From positions 77,247,553 to 77,311,552 of the forward strand of contig NC_064837.1 of NCBI RefSeq assembly GCF_024166365.1: 64,000 nt of DNA. Reading direction: 5' to 3'. The position numbers and the translations under genes are program-made. Positions 23,461 through 34,200 of the stretch are shown in pieces. This DNA is from Elephas maximus indicus (taxonomy: Eukaryota; Chordata; Mammalia; Proboscidea; Elephantidae). The notes below the pieces were generated by a model that saw only the letters and a list, made by a program, of their open reading frames with translations, did not search any database and had not been told where the DNA came from. Numbering within the stretch: the first letter of the stretch is position 1; each line of letters opens with the position of its first letter.

Positions 23461-23907
23461 GGGCTCGTCGCGGCGGTTTGCGCCCAGTAAAGCAGGTCCA
23501 GCCGCTACTAATCCCAAAAGAATGGTAGATGGGCACGTAAGTAGGGTAGAGGAGACCGGAGCAGCGCTGCTGGGCTTGAAGAAGGTGTGTGGTGGTCGCT
23601 GACTGCCCAGGCAGCTTCCTCCAGGAAGCAAGTCCGGGCCTGGTGGTGTTGGTGCGTTGTACTGTTAATGACTACGAGCATTGGTATTTCTTTAGAACTA
23701 TAAAAAACTGAAATAAAATCCAGACGTTTAGAACGATCACCAATATTTTGGCCGCATTTACTAGTGCGGACAAAATATGGGTGGAAATAGATTAAATTTA
23801 AAATAAAATGTTTATTCCCATGGCTCTTACTTCTGCTTTGATGTCAGAGATAGGCCGACCTCGGTGACTCAGGAGTGTAAGAATGCTGCAAAGTTACAGA
23901 TGTTGTA

Positions 23908-24231
23908 TGCCTTTGAGTTGCATCTGACTCAGAGCAACCATATAGAACAGAGTACAGCTGCCCCATAGGGTTTCCTAAAAGCTGGTGGAATAAGAGCTGG
24001 AATCCACCAGCTGTTCCTTGGGAACCCTATGGGGCAGTTGTACTCTGTCCTGTAGGATTGAGGTGAGTCAGGATCAACTTAAGGGCAACGGGTTTGATTT
24101 GTTGTTGTTAATGTTTATGGGAGCAGATCAGATCTCCGGGTCTTTTCTCCTGCTTGAGTCATTGATGGATTCGAGCAGCTGACCTTTTTGGTAAGCAGCC
24201 AAGCACTTTACTATTGTGTTACCAGGGCTTC
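23908..24231. mobile_element. Composite of AfroSINE fragments in both orientations
   Basis: A minus-strand tail piece (about 23908-23985), then a plus-strand body and tail (about 23995-24096, CCCTATGGGGCAGTTGTACT), then minus-strand head sequence ending GTTACCAGGGCTTC at 24231. Most likely one insertion landed inside another. Confidence 0.7.
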
Positions 24232-25929
24232 TAAAATACACCTATATAAATGTGCAACTTTTTTGTGTGTGTTTTTTGATGAGTGGCTAGGTTAGTAAAA
24301 TAATAATGATAGGATAGTAATCAAATAGAAGATTTTAACTAGAAGTTAAAGGGGATTCTACTCAAAAGGCAATTCATATCAGATCTAGAGTTTGAAGCTG
24401 GAAATCTAAAAGGCATTTTAAGAAGATGCCCACTAACAGCAGTGGATTTTATATGGTAAATGGGTTGGGTTTGCCAGGTATCTTGACTGAAGTATTAGGG
24501 AAACTTCACTGTTCCTCATGGTAGGATGCTTATTTGCTAAAACTGAGGACTAGACCCGTGTTAAACCATTTTAAACATACAGAAAAGGAAAAATTAATTT
24601 GTAGTTCACTGAGTATTTTTTTAGATTGACGTTTTCAGAGTGTTCGCAATGTGGCTGTTACACAAAAAGTAAGGAATGAATATCTGCTACCATCCATAGT
24701 GGTAATAGTACTGGTATTGGGTGTTTAAAAGTAGATACATTCCCTTAAAGTTTCATAGAAAACAAAACAAAAATTAGTTTTTTAAAAAATTCCTGTAAGG
24801 TTAATTATAGAAAATGTACTTCACCATCAATATCAGTTATTGATATTTCAGCTTGTCATCCTTTTCTTACAAATTAAAGTTGCATGAATTCCAAAAAGGA
24901 AAAATGATACTTCCCAGGTGATTATAGGACTGTGTTTTACTGTAGGTTTTTTTTTTCTCTTTTGTGTATGTGGTAATAATAACCTGGAATTTTGGTAACT
25001 AAAATATATATCTCTCAGAACACGTCTTTTAACAATTACAGTTTTTATTGACTTAAAGGCGGTGGTAAGGAGTCAAGTACAGCTTGTGATAAATTGGAGG
25101 GCAGAAAGGCTGGGCAGAAGTAGAAGACAGAAATTACAGTCTTCATATTTTCAACCTTTCTGTTAAGAAAAATTAAAGAACGAGTGATGGAAACTAGGCT
25201 AGGAATTAGGAGAACTGGATTTAAATTTGGGTCCTCATTTAACTAGTGTTGTGACTTTGGCAGGTCTGCTTGGCTTTCTGTGTTTAAATTTTGTTTTCTG
25301 CAAAATTCAGAAGTTGCGCTCATTGAGTTGTAAAGCCCCTTTCTCAAATTATTCAAAGAAAATTATTTTATCAGCTCAAAAGCATGATATTCAAACTCCT
25401 CTCAAAGCTCTCCAGTGGCAAGTTTTAGGACACTGTCCTGGTCCACATTTTTGTCAAAAATTTTGGATGAGCACAGTTCATATACTAGCCAGCATTTATT
25501 TGTTGAGTGCCTACTCACTGCACGCCAGGCATTATTCCAAGTATGTATATATTTTTAAACTTAACAGCCTGTTTTGCTTACCAAATATCCCAGTGCCTAG
25601 AATAGTGTCTGGCATAAAGTGTTTGCTCAGTAAATATGTTGAATGAATGAATGAATGACCCAGTGATGTAGGTCTTCTTTGGACCACCCGCTTTTGTGTA
25701 CACTGTAACATTTCCTTTCTTGCCTGGTCAAGGACATGCCCCCTGCTGTTTATCTTTCCCCATAGTTTCTGTCTTTCCACGTAGTATATATTTACTCGTT
25801 TCTTTGTTTATTGTCGGTCTTCCCCTTCTAGAACGTGAGCCGCGTGAGGTCATGGATTTTTATTTACTGCTGTGTTTGGAAAATGCTTGATACATAGTAT
25901 GTTACGCAGTGGCTCAGTAAATCTTCATT
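24232..25929. other. TMEM68 intron 1 segment with MIR/L2 remnants
   Basis: Unassigned to about 25190. MIR-like text is at about 25195-25270 and L2 3'-end-like text at 25490-25640 (ends in GAATGAATGAATGA units) and at about 25690-25925. The open frame at 25227-25646 runs through these remnants and is not a gene. Confidence 0.5.
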
Positions 25930-27677
25930 GAGATGGTCTCTAAATGCAGGTGGGATATACACAAGGTTGCACTTTGGCTTTTGTGGACTTGTTTTAATTT
26001 TCTTTAGCTTGAACTAGCATATGAGCAATTGATGGTCCGTTCTGTAGTCAGCCCCTGACCTTGTTCTGACTGATGATGCTGAGCTTATCCATCGTCTCTT
26101 TCCACACATGCAGTCAGTTTGATTCCTGCGTATTCCATCCAGCAAAGTCTACGTGTATAGTTGCCGGTTTTGTTGTTGAAAAAAGGTATTCCAGTGAATG
26201 AGTCGTTAGTCTTGCAAAATTCTCTGTGGAGTTGTTTCTGTCACCAAGGCCATACTTTCCAACTACGGATCCTCCCTCTTTGTTTCCAACTTTTGCATTA
26301 CAATTACCGGTAATTTTCAATTACGGGTCAGCCCACTGACTGGAAGAGATCCATTTTCGTGCCCATCGCAAAGAAAGGTTATCCAAAGGAACGCAGAAAT
26401 TGTTGAGCAATATCGTTAATATCACATGCAAGTCAAATTATGCTGAAGATAATTCAGAAACGGGTGCAGCAGTATATTGACAGGGAACTGCCTGGAATTC
26501 GTGATGCATTCAGAAGAAAACATGGAATGAGGGATGTCATTGCTGATGTCAGATGGATTTTGGCTGAGAGCAGAGAATAAGAGAAAGATGTTTACCTGTG
26601 TTTTATTGACTATGCAAGGGCATAGTCATGGATAATGTCACACAGAATTGGAATTCTGGAACAGTTAATTGTGCTCATGCAGAATCCATACATAGACCAA
26701 GAAGCAGTTGTTCGAGCAGAACAAGGGACTACTGCGTGATTTAAAATCAAGAAAGGTGTTTGTCAGTGTTGTATCCTTCCACCATACTTAATCAGTCTGT
26801 ATGCTGAGCGCATAATCTGAGACACTGGAGTATATGAAGAAGAACACGATATCAGGATTGTAGGAAAACCCTTTAACAACCTGTGACATGCAGATGATAC
26901 AAGCTTGCTTGCTGAAAGTGAAGAGGACTTGAAGCAGTTACTGATGAAGATCAAAGACTACAGTCTTTAATATGGATTACACCTCAACCTAAAGAAAACA
27001 GAAATCCTGACAAGTGAACCAATGAGCAGCGTCATGATAAATGGAGAAAAGATTGAAGCTGTCAAGGATTTCATTTTACTTGGATCCACAATCAGTGCCC
27101 ATGGAAGCAGCAGTCAAGAAATCAAACAATGTATTGCACTGTGCAAATTTGCTGCAAAAGACCTCTTCAAAGTGTTAAAAAGAAAGATGTCACTTTGAGG
27201 CCTTAAGGTGCACCTGACCCAAGCCATTGGTATTTTCACTTGTCTCATATGGATGAGAAAGCTGGACAGTGAATAAGGAAGACCAAAGAAGAATTGATGC
27301 ATTTGAATTATGGTGTTGGTCAGCAATATTGAGCATACCATGAACAGCCAGAAGAACAAACAAATCTGTCTTGGAAGAAGTACAGCCAGAATGCTCCTTA
27401 GAAGCGAGGGTAGTGAGACTTCGTCTGAAGTACTTTGGACACGTTATCAAGAGGAACTAGTCCCTGGAGAAGGACATCATGCTTGATAAAGCTGAGGGTA
27501 AACGAAAGGAGGAAGACTCTTAATGAGATGGATGGACACAGTGGCTCCAAGAATGGGCTCATACATAAAAAAAATTGTGAAGATGTTACAGAACTGGCCA
27601 GTGTTTCGTTCTGTTGGACACACGGTCACTGTGAGTCAGAATTGATTTGACAGCACCTAAAAAAAAAAAAAAAAATT
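25929..27677 (+). mobile_element. RTE-type LINE copy with inverted 5' segment
   Basis: 25929-26324 matches the endonuclease part of RTE (compare 43057-43440) on the minus strand. From about 26325 the RT part continues on the plus strand (a 'gactggaagagatccattttcg' type start), with finger, palm and thumb regions and a 3' end CAGAATTGATTTGACAGCAC followed by an A-run. Many stops are present. The RT box reads L-stop-HADD (about 26883-26900) where an active RTE has YADD. It is a dead copy. Confidence 0.88.
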
Positions 27678-27889
27678 TTTTTTTTTTTTTTTAACAACAA
27701 TTAGAAATTGGAAATGAGGCTAGATTACTGTGGCCAGTTGTATCAAGTGGTGAGGATCAGATCATTAAAATGTCGATTGGCTTTTAGAACTAGGAAAGGC
27801 TCCTTTTAACTGTTTGGGAGGTTACCATAAATTTTGTTAGTTTATTAACAGTATTTAAAAGCTTTTTTAGTGAAACGTAATTCAAATAC

Positions 27890-28572
27890 TGTAATGTTTA
27901 CCATTCTAAAGTATACACTTCAGTGGTTTTTAATATAATCACAAGGTTGAACAACCATCACTATCTAATTCCAGAAAATTTTTGTCTTCCCAGAAAGGCA
28001 CCTCTATACCCATTAGCCGTCACTCTCCACTCCCAGCTCCCCTGACCCTTGGCAACCATTAATTTATGTCTGTATGGATTAGCTTATTCAGAGTGTTGCT
28101 GTAAATGGAGTCATACATTACGTGGCCTTTTGTGTCTGACTTATTTCACTTAATGTAATGTTTTTAAGATTCGTCCATGTCATAGCATGCGGCAGAACTT
28201 TTTGCCTTTATGGCTGAATAGTGTTCCACTGTGTGTGTACACCACATTTTGTGTATCTGCCTGTCAGTGATGGGTACTGGGTGGTTTCTGTTTTTGACTG
28301 TTGTGAATAATGCTGCTGAGAATCTTCATGTACCAATTTTTGCATGACAGTGTGTTTTCATTTCTCTTGGGTGTATACCTTGAAGTAGAATTGCTGGGTC
28401 ACGTGGTAACTCTGTGTTTAAATTTTTAAGGAACTGCCAAATTGTTTTCCACAGCAGCTGCACCATTTTGCGCTCCCACCAGCAGCGCACGGAAGTCTCA
28501 GTCTCTCTGTATCCTCATCAGCACTTGGTATTTTCTGTATTCTGGATTACAGCCATTCTACTGGGAAAAGCA
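27890..28572 (-). mobile_element. Old L1 (L1M-type) ORF2 end and 3' region
   Basis: Minus-strand L1: complement of the ORF2 C-terminal region (GGCTGAATAGTGTTCCACTG, 'gaattgctgggtcacgtgg' type text, CACCATTTTGCGCTCCCACC). It is diverged, with no open frame. Confidence 0.75.
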
Positions 28573-29109
28573 CTCACTTTTAAAAGTATTACATTTTTGC
28601 TGTGTTGCATTATAAATGATCAAACACTGTTAAATTATAATTTTAGTGATTCACTCTTTAGGTGGATTGATAATAATATGTACATAAATTTCAGGTTGTG
28701 CTTTTGTATCTTGGTGTGTGCTGTGTTCATTCACCTTGTGTTACCATAACATGCCCAGATCTCTCACAGGTAAATGCCATTGGTTACAAGGTGGTTAATC
28801 TAAATCCTCCATCCTTGGAAGAACAATTCAAAGTGTATGCCCTCCTAGTAAGTCAGCTGCAAGATGGTCTTAGCATAAAGACAACATATAGTTGTATCTT
28901 ATGTGTCTGTCTTTCCCCCTCCTTCTCTGTTTATTCATTTTCTGTCACAAAGGATTTGAGATGATTTTCATTAAGATTATATAGTATGGGATAATGATAA
29001 AAAAAATCTCTAAGCATGGAATCAGAACCAGGTAAAATATGATGGAAGAGGGAAATCTTATGTAGGAAAACATGATCATGAGTGCTAACATAATTGTATC
29101 ATTGAACTT
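28573..29109. other. TMEM68 intron 1 segment, no recognised feature
   Basis: Unassigned intron. The open frame at 28698-28964 has no family features and no convincing splice pair. Confidence 0.5.
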
Positions 29110-29390
29110 CAAGCAGTAGTTTGTATAGTGGCACACATACCCAGGAGACCTGAGTTCAGTTCCCAGCCAGTGTCCCTGATGTGCAGCCACAACCTGTCTG
29201 TCACCAGAGCCTTGTGTGTTGCTATGCTACTGAGCAGATTTCACCAGAGCTTCCGGACTGAGATGATAGGAAGAAAGGCCTGGCCATCTACTTCCAAAAA
29301 TCAGTCAGTGGATCACAACAGCCCAATTCCCATGTGCATGGGGTTGCTGTGAGTTGGAGGCCATCTCAATGGCAGCTAACAACAGCAGTA
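29110..29390 (+). mobile_element. AfroSINE, long old subtype with RTE-like body
   Basis: tRNA-like start (AGTGGCACACATACCCAGGA, GAGTTCAGTTCCCAGCC), then the segment AGGCCTGGCCATCTACTTCC and tail GCTGTGAGTTGGAGGCCATC, ending in (AAC)n. The middle is the RTE-derived part lacking in the short subtype. Confidence 0.7.
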
Positions 29391-29444
29391 GGCAATGTGT
29401 AGACGTGTTCTCACTAATGCAGTGGTAGCATGAGTATAATTTTT

Positions 29445-30074
29445 TTAATATTTAATTTTTTTTGTACTTTAGATGAAGGTTTACAGAACAAACTAGTTTC
29501 TGATTAAACAGTTAGTACACACGTTGTTTTGTGACATTGGTTAACAACCCCACGACACGTCAACGCTCTCCCTTCTTGACTTCCAGTTCCCTATTACCAG
29601 CTTTCCTGTCCCCGCCTCCCTTCTAATTCTTGCCCTTGGTCTGGTGTGCCCCTTTAGTCTTGTTTTGTTTTATGGGCCTGTGTAATCTTTGGCTAAAGGG
29701 TGAACCTCTGGAGTGAGTTCCTTACTGAGCTAAAAGGGTGTCCAGGGGCTGTATTATCAGGGCTTCTCCAGTCTGTATCAGGCCAGTAAGTCTGGACTTT
29801 TTTTATGAGTTAGAATTTTGTTCTACGTTTTTTCCAGCTCTGTCTGGGACCCTCTATTGTGATCCCTATCAGAGCAGTCGGTGGTAGTAGCCGGGCACCA
29901 TCTAGTTTTACTGGACTCAGTCTGGTGGAGGCCGTGGTAGTTGTGGTCCATTAGTCCTTTGGACTAATTTTTCCCTTGTATGGTTACTTTTCTTTATTCT
30001 CTTTTGCTCCCAAAGGGTTGAGACTAGTGGAGTATCTTAGATAGCTGTTCACAGGCTTTTAAGACCCCAGATGC
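29445..30074 (-). mobile_element. 5'-truncated L1 3' end with 19-bp TSD
   Basis: Minus-strand L1 3' UTR: T-rich start, 'ggtttacagaacaaactag' text, and a 'cttttaagaccccagatgc' end shared with the 3' UTRs at 11.3 kb and 49.4 kb. The flanking repeat TAGCATGAGTATAATTTTT at 29426-29444 and 30075-30093 is perfect. Confidence 0.9.
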
Positions 30075-30238
30075 TAGCATGAGTATAATTTTTAATCGTG
30101 ATGTGCTAATGTGAGGCTGTAATTATATTTGCCAGACAGTTGTGAATGTCTCTTGCAATTTATGGAAATTCTAACCCTGGATATTAATGATCATTTTTTT
30201 AATCATATGTTTCTTCTTTTGTATGCTATGCTTTTCAG

Positions 30239-30279
30239 AATACATACATTGAAGCCTGGGACAAGATATCTAATTTCTG
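30239..30279 (+). other. TMEM68: Candidate TMEM68 5' UTR exon (41 nt)
   Basis: The sequence is framed by a good pyrimidine-rich acceptor (GCTATGCTTTTCAG, ending 30238) and a consensus donor CTG|GTAAGT (30280 onward). It lies 575 bp upstream of the first coding exon in the right direction. It has no ATG. It could be a constitutive or alternative untranslated exon, or a decoy. Confidence 0.45.
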
Positions 30280-30854
30280 GTAAGTCAAGCTGCCGTTTTA
30301 GAGAGTGAGCTGTACAACTGCATTTCCAATCATCTGTGATTTAGGAGAATGTGTAATGACTTTAAAATAAAAATAATGCTGATAAATTTTTATTATTGTG
30401 TGATGTCAGTTTCAAAAGAACCAACAGCTTTTCTATAAAAGACATATCCAAAAAAGAATATCATTTCCTAAAGAATTGTGTTACTCTTATTGAATTAGAT
30501 ATTGATGTTTTTATTTTGTGAAGAACAGTTGTCTTAATATAACCCAGCTTAAGATATGTGTGTCCAACATGGTCCACTTTAAGATATGAGTCAATTTATT
30601 AAAATCGATCTGAAATTTCATTCTTCATTAGCTTTGTTTTCCCCTTCAAAATTATAGCTTACAAATTATTTGAAAGCTAAACTCGAGAGAATGGATGAAA
30701 GTTTATAATTGTCATGTTTAAATCTGCGGTAAAGATAACTGTTAACAATCTACTCATTTTGGTATTAAGAAATGACTGTTAGTATTTATGCAAAGCAAAA
30801 TATTTAAATTTTTTGCTGTGAAGAAAATAACATAGGATTATTTTTCCCTTGTAG

Positions 30855-30923
30855 TGGCAAGATTAAAGAGCTGCTATGACAATGAAGAAAGAAACTGAAT
30901 TTATCATTTTTGCCTGAAGAAAA
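30855..30923 (+). promoter_or_regulatory. TMEM68: TMEM68 5' UTR part of first coding exon, with uORF
   Basis: Exon start set by the acceptor TTTTTCCCTTGTAG (ends 30854). The leader contains ATG at 30876-30878 opening a 13-codon reading frame that stops with TGA at 30915-30917, six bases before the TMEM68 ATG at 30924. It is in the same frame as TMEM68 but closed by the stop. Confidence 0.7.
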
Positions 30924-31248
30924 ATGATAGACAGAAATCAAACCTGTGCTGTGGGACAGGACTCTGTGCCCTATATGATTTGTCTGATTCACATACTTGA
31001 AGAGTGGTTTGGTGTGGAGCAACTGGAGGACTATTTGAATTTTGTAAACTATCTCCTGTGGGTTTTCACACCACTAATACTTCTAATACTGCCTTACTTT
31101 ACTATCTTTCTTCTCTACCTTACAATTATTTTCTTACACATTTATAAGAGGAAGAATGTATTAAAAGAAGCTTACTCTCATAATTTATGGGATGGTGCAA
31201 GGAAAACCGTGGCAACTCTGTGGGATGGACATGCGGCGGTTTGGCACG
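30924..31248 (+). CDS. TMEM68: TMEM68 coding exon 1 (residues 1-108 plus 1 nt)
   Basis: Begins [20 protein letters not shown]; the ATG has A at -3. An amphipathic N-terminus is followed by a strongly hydrophobic stretch at about 43-73, broken by P50 and P57, which could be two short membrane spans or a re-entrant hairpin, and then by the basic KRK (75-77). It ends CAC G|GTAAGC at 31248. The frame stays open into the intron for 27 more codons, but exon 2 joins in phase as Gly-109. Confidence 0.95.
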
Positions 31249-34200
31249 GTAAGCAAGAAAACTTTGATCTCCGCGTTGCTATGTATGCATATGGCACTGG
31301 GACTCTGTCATCGTTCTGTTTTATTGACTGAGAAGATACCAGAAAATATAATGGAAGGGATTGGTTCATTTCCTTTCATTTATTTGCACACGTGATATAC
31401 ATATATGTGTCTTTCTTAAAGTTATTTTTTCCAAGCATGTTAGTTTCCATTAAAGAAAGAAGCACACAGCAGGGCAAACTATGGCAATAACGTAAAATAT
31501 AATAATTTAAAACATCTACAAGACTAAGAGAATAATCACTTCAAGTATTATAGAAAACTTTTGAAATGCTTTCATCATTTAGCATCTAACATATTCACAA
31601 TAAGTTTGACTTTCCCAGTGTAATATATTTTTAAAAAATGAAATATTAATTATAATTTGCACACCAAAATTTACCTTTTTTCTGTTTGATTCATTCTAGA
31701 AGTCATTATGTCTTTCTGAATGAATGAGATGGCAGTAAGTTCGTCCAGTATATTCTTTCTTGCCTTTATTACTTGAGAAGTGCGGTTCTTTGACCATCAC
31801 TAAAATTGCCCTCTAGTGGCCTATTTTCATGACTTGGTGTTTTTCTCTACCAGTTTTCACGTTAATACTCTGCTGATACCTTATCTTTGGTCTTTTGTTT
31901 TTAAACTACACACAAATACAGAGGATTCGATAAGCATTAACAAAGATGTACTTTGTATTGTGTTGTTGAGGAGCAAAGTAGTTCCACAGAAGGACATGGA
32001 AGGAAGCACAGGTTTTAAAATGGATAGCTAAGGATTTATGTCACTGAAGAATAAGGTTGCCATTACCAAAACCATCAGTGACACACTTATTAGGTGAACA
32101 TGTTGTCATTTTAATACTGCTATTGTGGTTGTTAGGTGCCATTGAGTCAACTCATAGCGACCCCATGCACAACAGAACGAAACACTGCGCAGTCCTGCGC
32201 CATTCTTACAGTTGTTGCTATGCGTGAGCCCACTGTTGCAGCCACTGTGTCAGTCCATCTCATTGAAGGCCTTCGTCTCCTTTGCTTACTCTCTACTTTA
32301 CCAAGCATGGTGTCCTCCAGGGACTGATCCCTCCTGATAACGTGTCCAAAGTACAGGAGACATAATCTCGCTATTCTTGCTTCTAAGGAGCATTCTGGTT
32401 GTGTTTCCGGGACAGATGTGTTTGTTCTTTTGGCAGTCCGTAGTATATCCAGTATTCTTTGTCAGCACCACAATTCAAAGGCATCAGTTCTTCAGTCTTC
32501 CTTATTCAGTGTCCAGCTTTCGCATGCATCTGAGGCTATTGAAAACACCAGGGCTTGGGTCAGGCGCAGCTTAGTCCTCAAGGTGACATCTTTGCTTTTC
32601 AACACTTTCAAGAGATCTTTTGCAGCCGATTTGCCCAGTGCAGTGTGTCTTTTGATTTCTTGACTGCAGCCTCCATGGGTGTTGATTGTGGATCCAAGTA
32701 AAATGAAATCCTTAACAATCTCGATCTTTTCTCTGTTTATCATGATGTTGCTTATTGGTCTAGCTGTGAGGATTTTTGTCTTCTTTATGTTGAGGTACAA
32801 TCCATACTGAAGGCTGTGGTCTTTGACCTTCATCAGTAAGTGTTGCAAGTCCTCTTCACTTTCAGCAAGCAAGATTGTGTCATCTGCATAACACAGGTTG
32901 TTAGTGAGTCTTCCTCCAATCCTGATGCTCCGTTCTTCTTCATGTAGTCCAGCTTCTTGGATTATTTGCTCAGCCTACAGATTGAATAGGTATGGTGAAA
33001 GGTTACAACCCTGATGCACACCTTTCCTGACTTTAAATGATGCAGTATCCCCTTGTTCTGTTTGAACGACTGCTTATTGATGTACGTACAGATTCCTCAT
33101 GAGCACAATTAAGTGTTCCAGAGTTCCCATTCTCTGCAGTGTTCTCCATAATTTGTTATGATCCACACCATCGAATGCCTTTGCATAGTCCATAAAAGAC
33201 AGGTAAGCATCCTTCTGGTGTTCTCTGCTTTCAGCCAGGATCCATCTGACATCAGCAATGACATCCCTGGTTCCACATCCTCCTCTAAATCCAGCTTGAA
33301 TTTCTGGCAGTCCCCTGTGGATATACTGCTGCAGCTGCTTTTGAAGGATCTTCAGTACAATTTTGCTTGCATGTGATATGAATGTAATTGTTTGATAATT
33401 TCCACATTCGGTTGGATCACCTTTCTTGGCAATAGGCATAAATATGGATCTCTTCCAGTCAGTTGGCCAGGTAGCTGTCTTCCAAATTTCTTGGCATAGA
33501 CGAGTGACCACTTCCACTGCTGCATCTGTTTGTTGAAACATCTCAGTGGTATTCCATCAATTCCCTGGAGTTTTGTTTTTCACCAGTGCCTTCAGTACAG
33601 CTTGAACTTCTTCCTTCAGTACCATTGGTTCCTGATCATGTGTTACCTCCTGAAATGGTTGAACGTTGACCAGTTCTTTTTGGTATAGTGACTCAGTGTA
33701 TTCCTTCTATCTTCTTTTGATGCTTTCTGTATCATTTAATATTTTTCCCGTAGAATCTTTTGGTATTGCAACTCAAGGCTTGAATTTTTTCTTCGGTTCT
33801 TTCAGCTTGAAAAATGGTGAATGTGTTCTTCCCTTTTGATTTTCTATCTCCAGCTTTTTGCACATGTCATCATAATACATTTTAATACTACATTTAATGC
33901 ATTGTAATACTATGTACATACATATTATATAATTATAAATCTTTTTTGAGTACTTGTTGTGCCACATATTGTCAAATGCATGATACACATTAATTCCTTT
34001 AAACCTCTTAACGTTATAGGCTCTATGTATTATCACCATTTTACCCATGAGAAAACTGAGGCACAGAGAAGTTGTTATTTGCCTGAGGCACGCGAGGAAA
34101 CATCCAGTATTCAACCTCAGGCATTCCAGCTCTAAAGCCTGTGCTTTTTTGTGATTCGTGTCTTTCGATAGGTCTGTCCCAGGCTAAGGATTCAGGGCCA

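Noticed and set aside
28751..28964. Extra TMEM68 exon starting after CTCTCACAG
   Set aside because: An acceptor-like sequence precedes an open frame, but there is no matching donor with good context and no family resemblance.
31249..31331. TMEM68 reading through its first donor (27 extra codons)
   Set aside because: The frame is open, but the next exon joins exactly in phase at the GTAAGC donor and restores the known TMEM68 sequence.
32492..33541. Host reverse-transcriptase-like gene
   Set aside because: The frames are interrupted, and other copies with the same text occur at 26, 40 and 57 kb; it is RTE retrotransposon.
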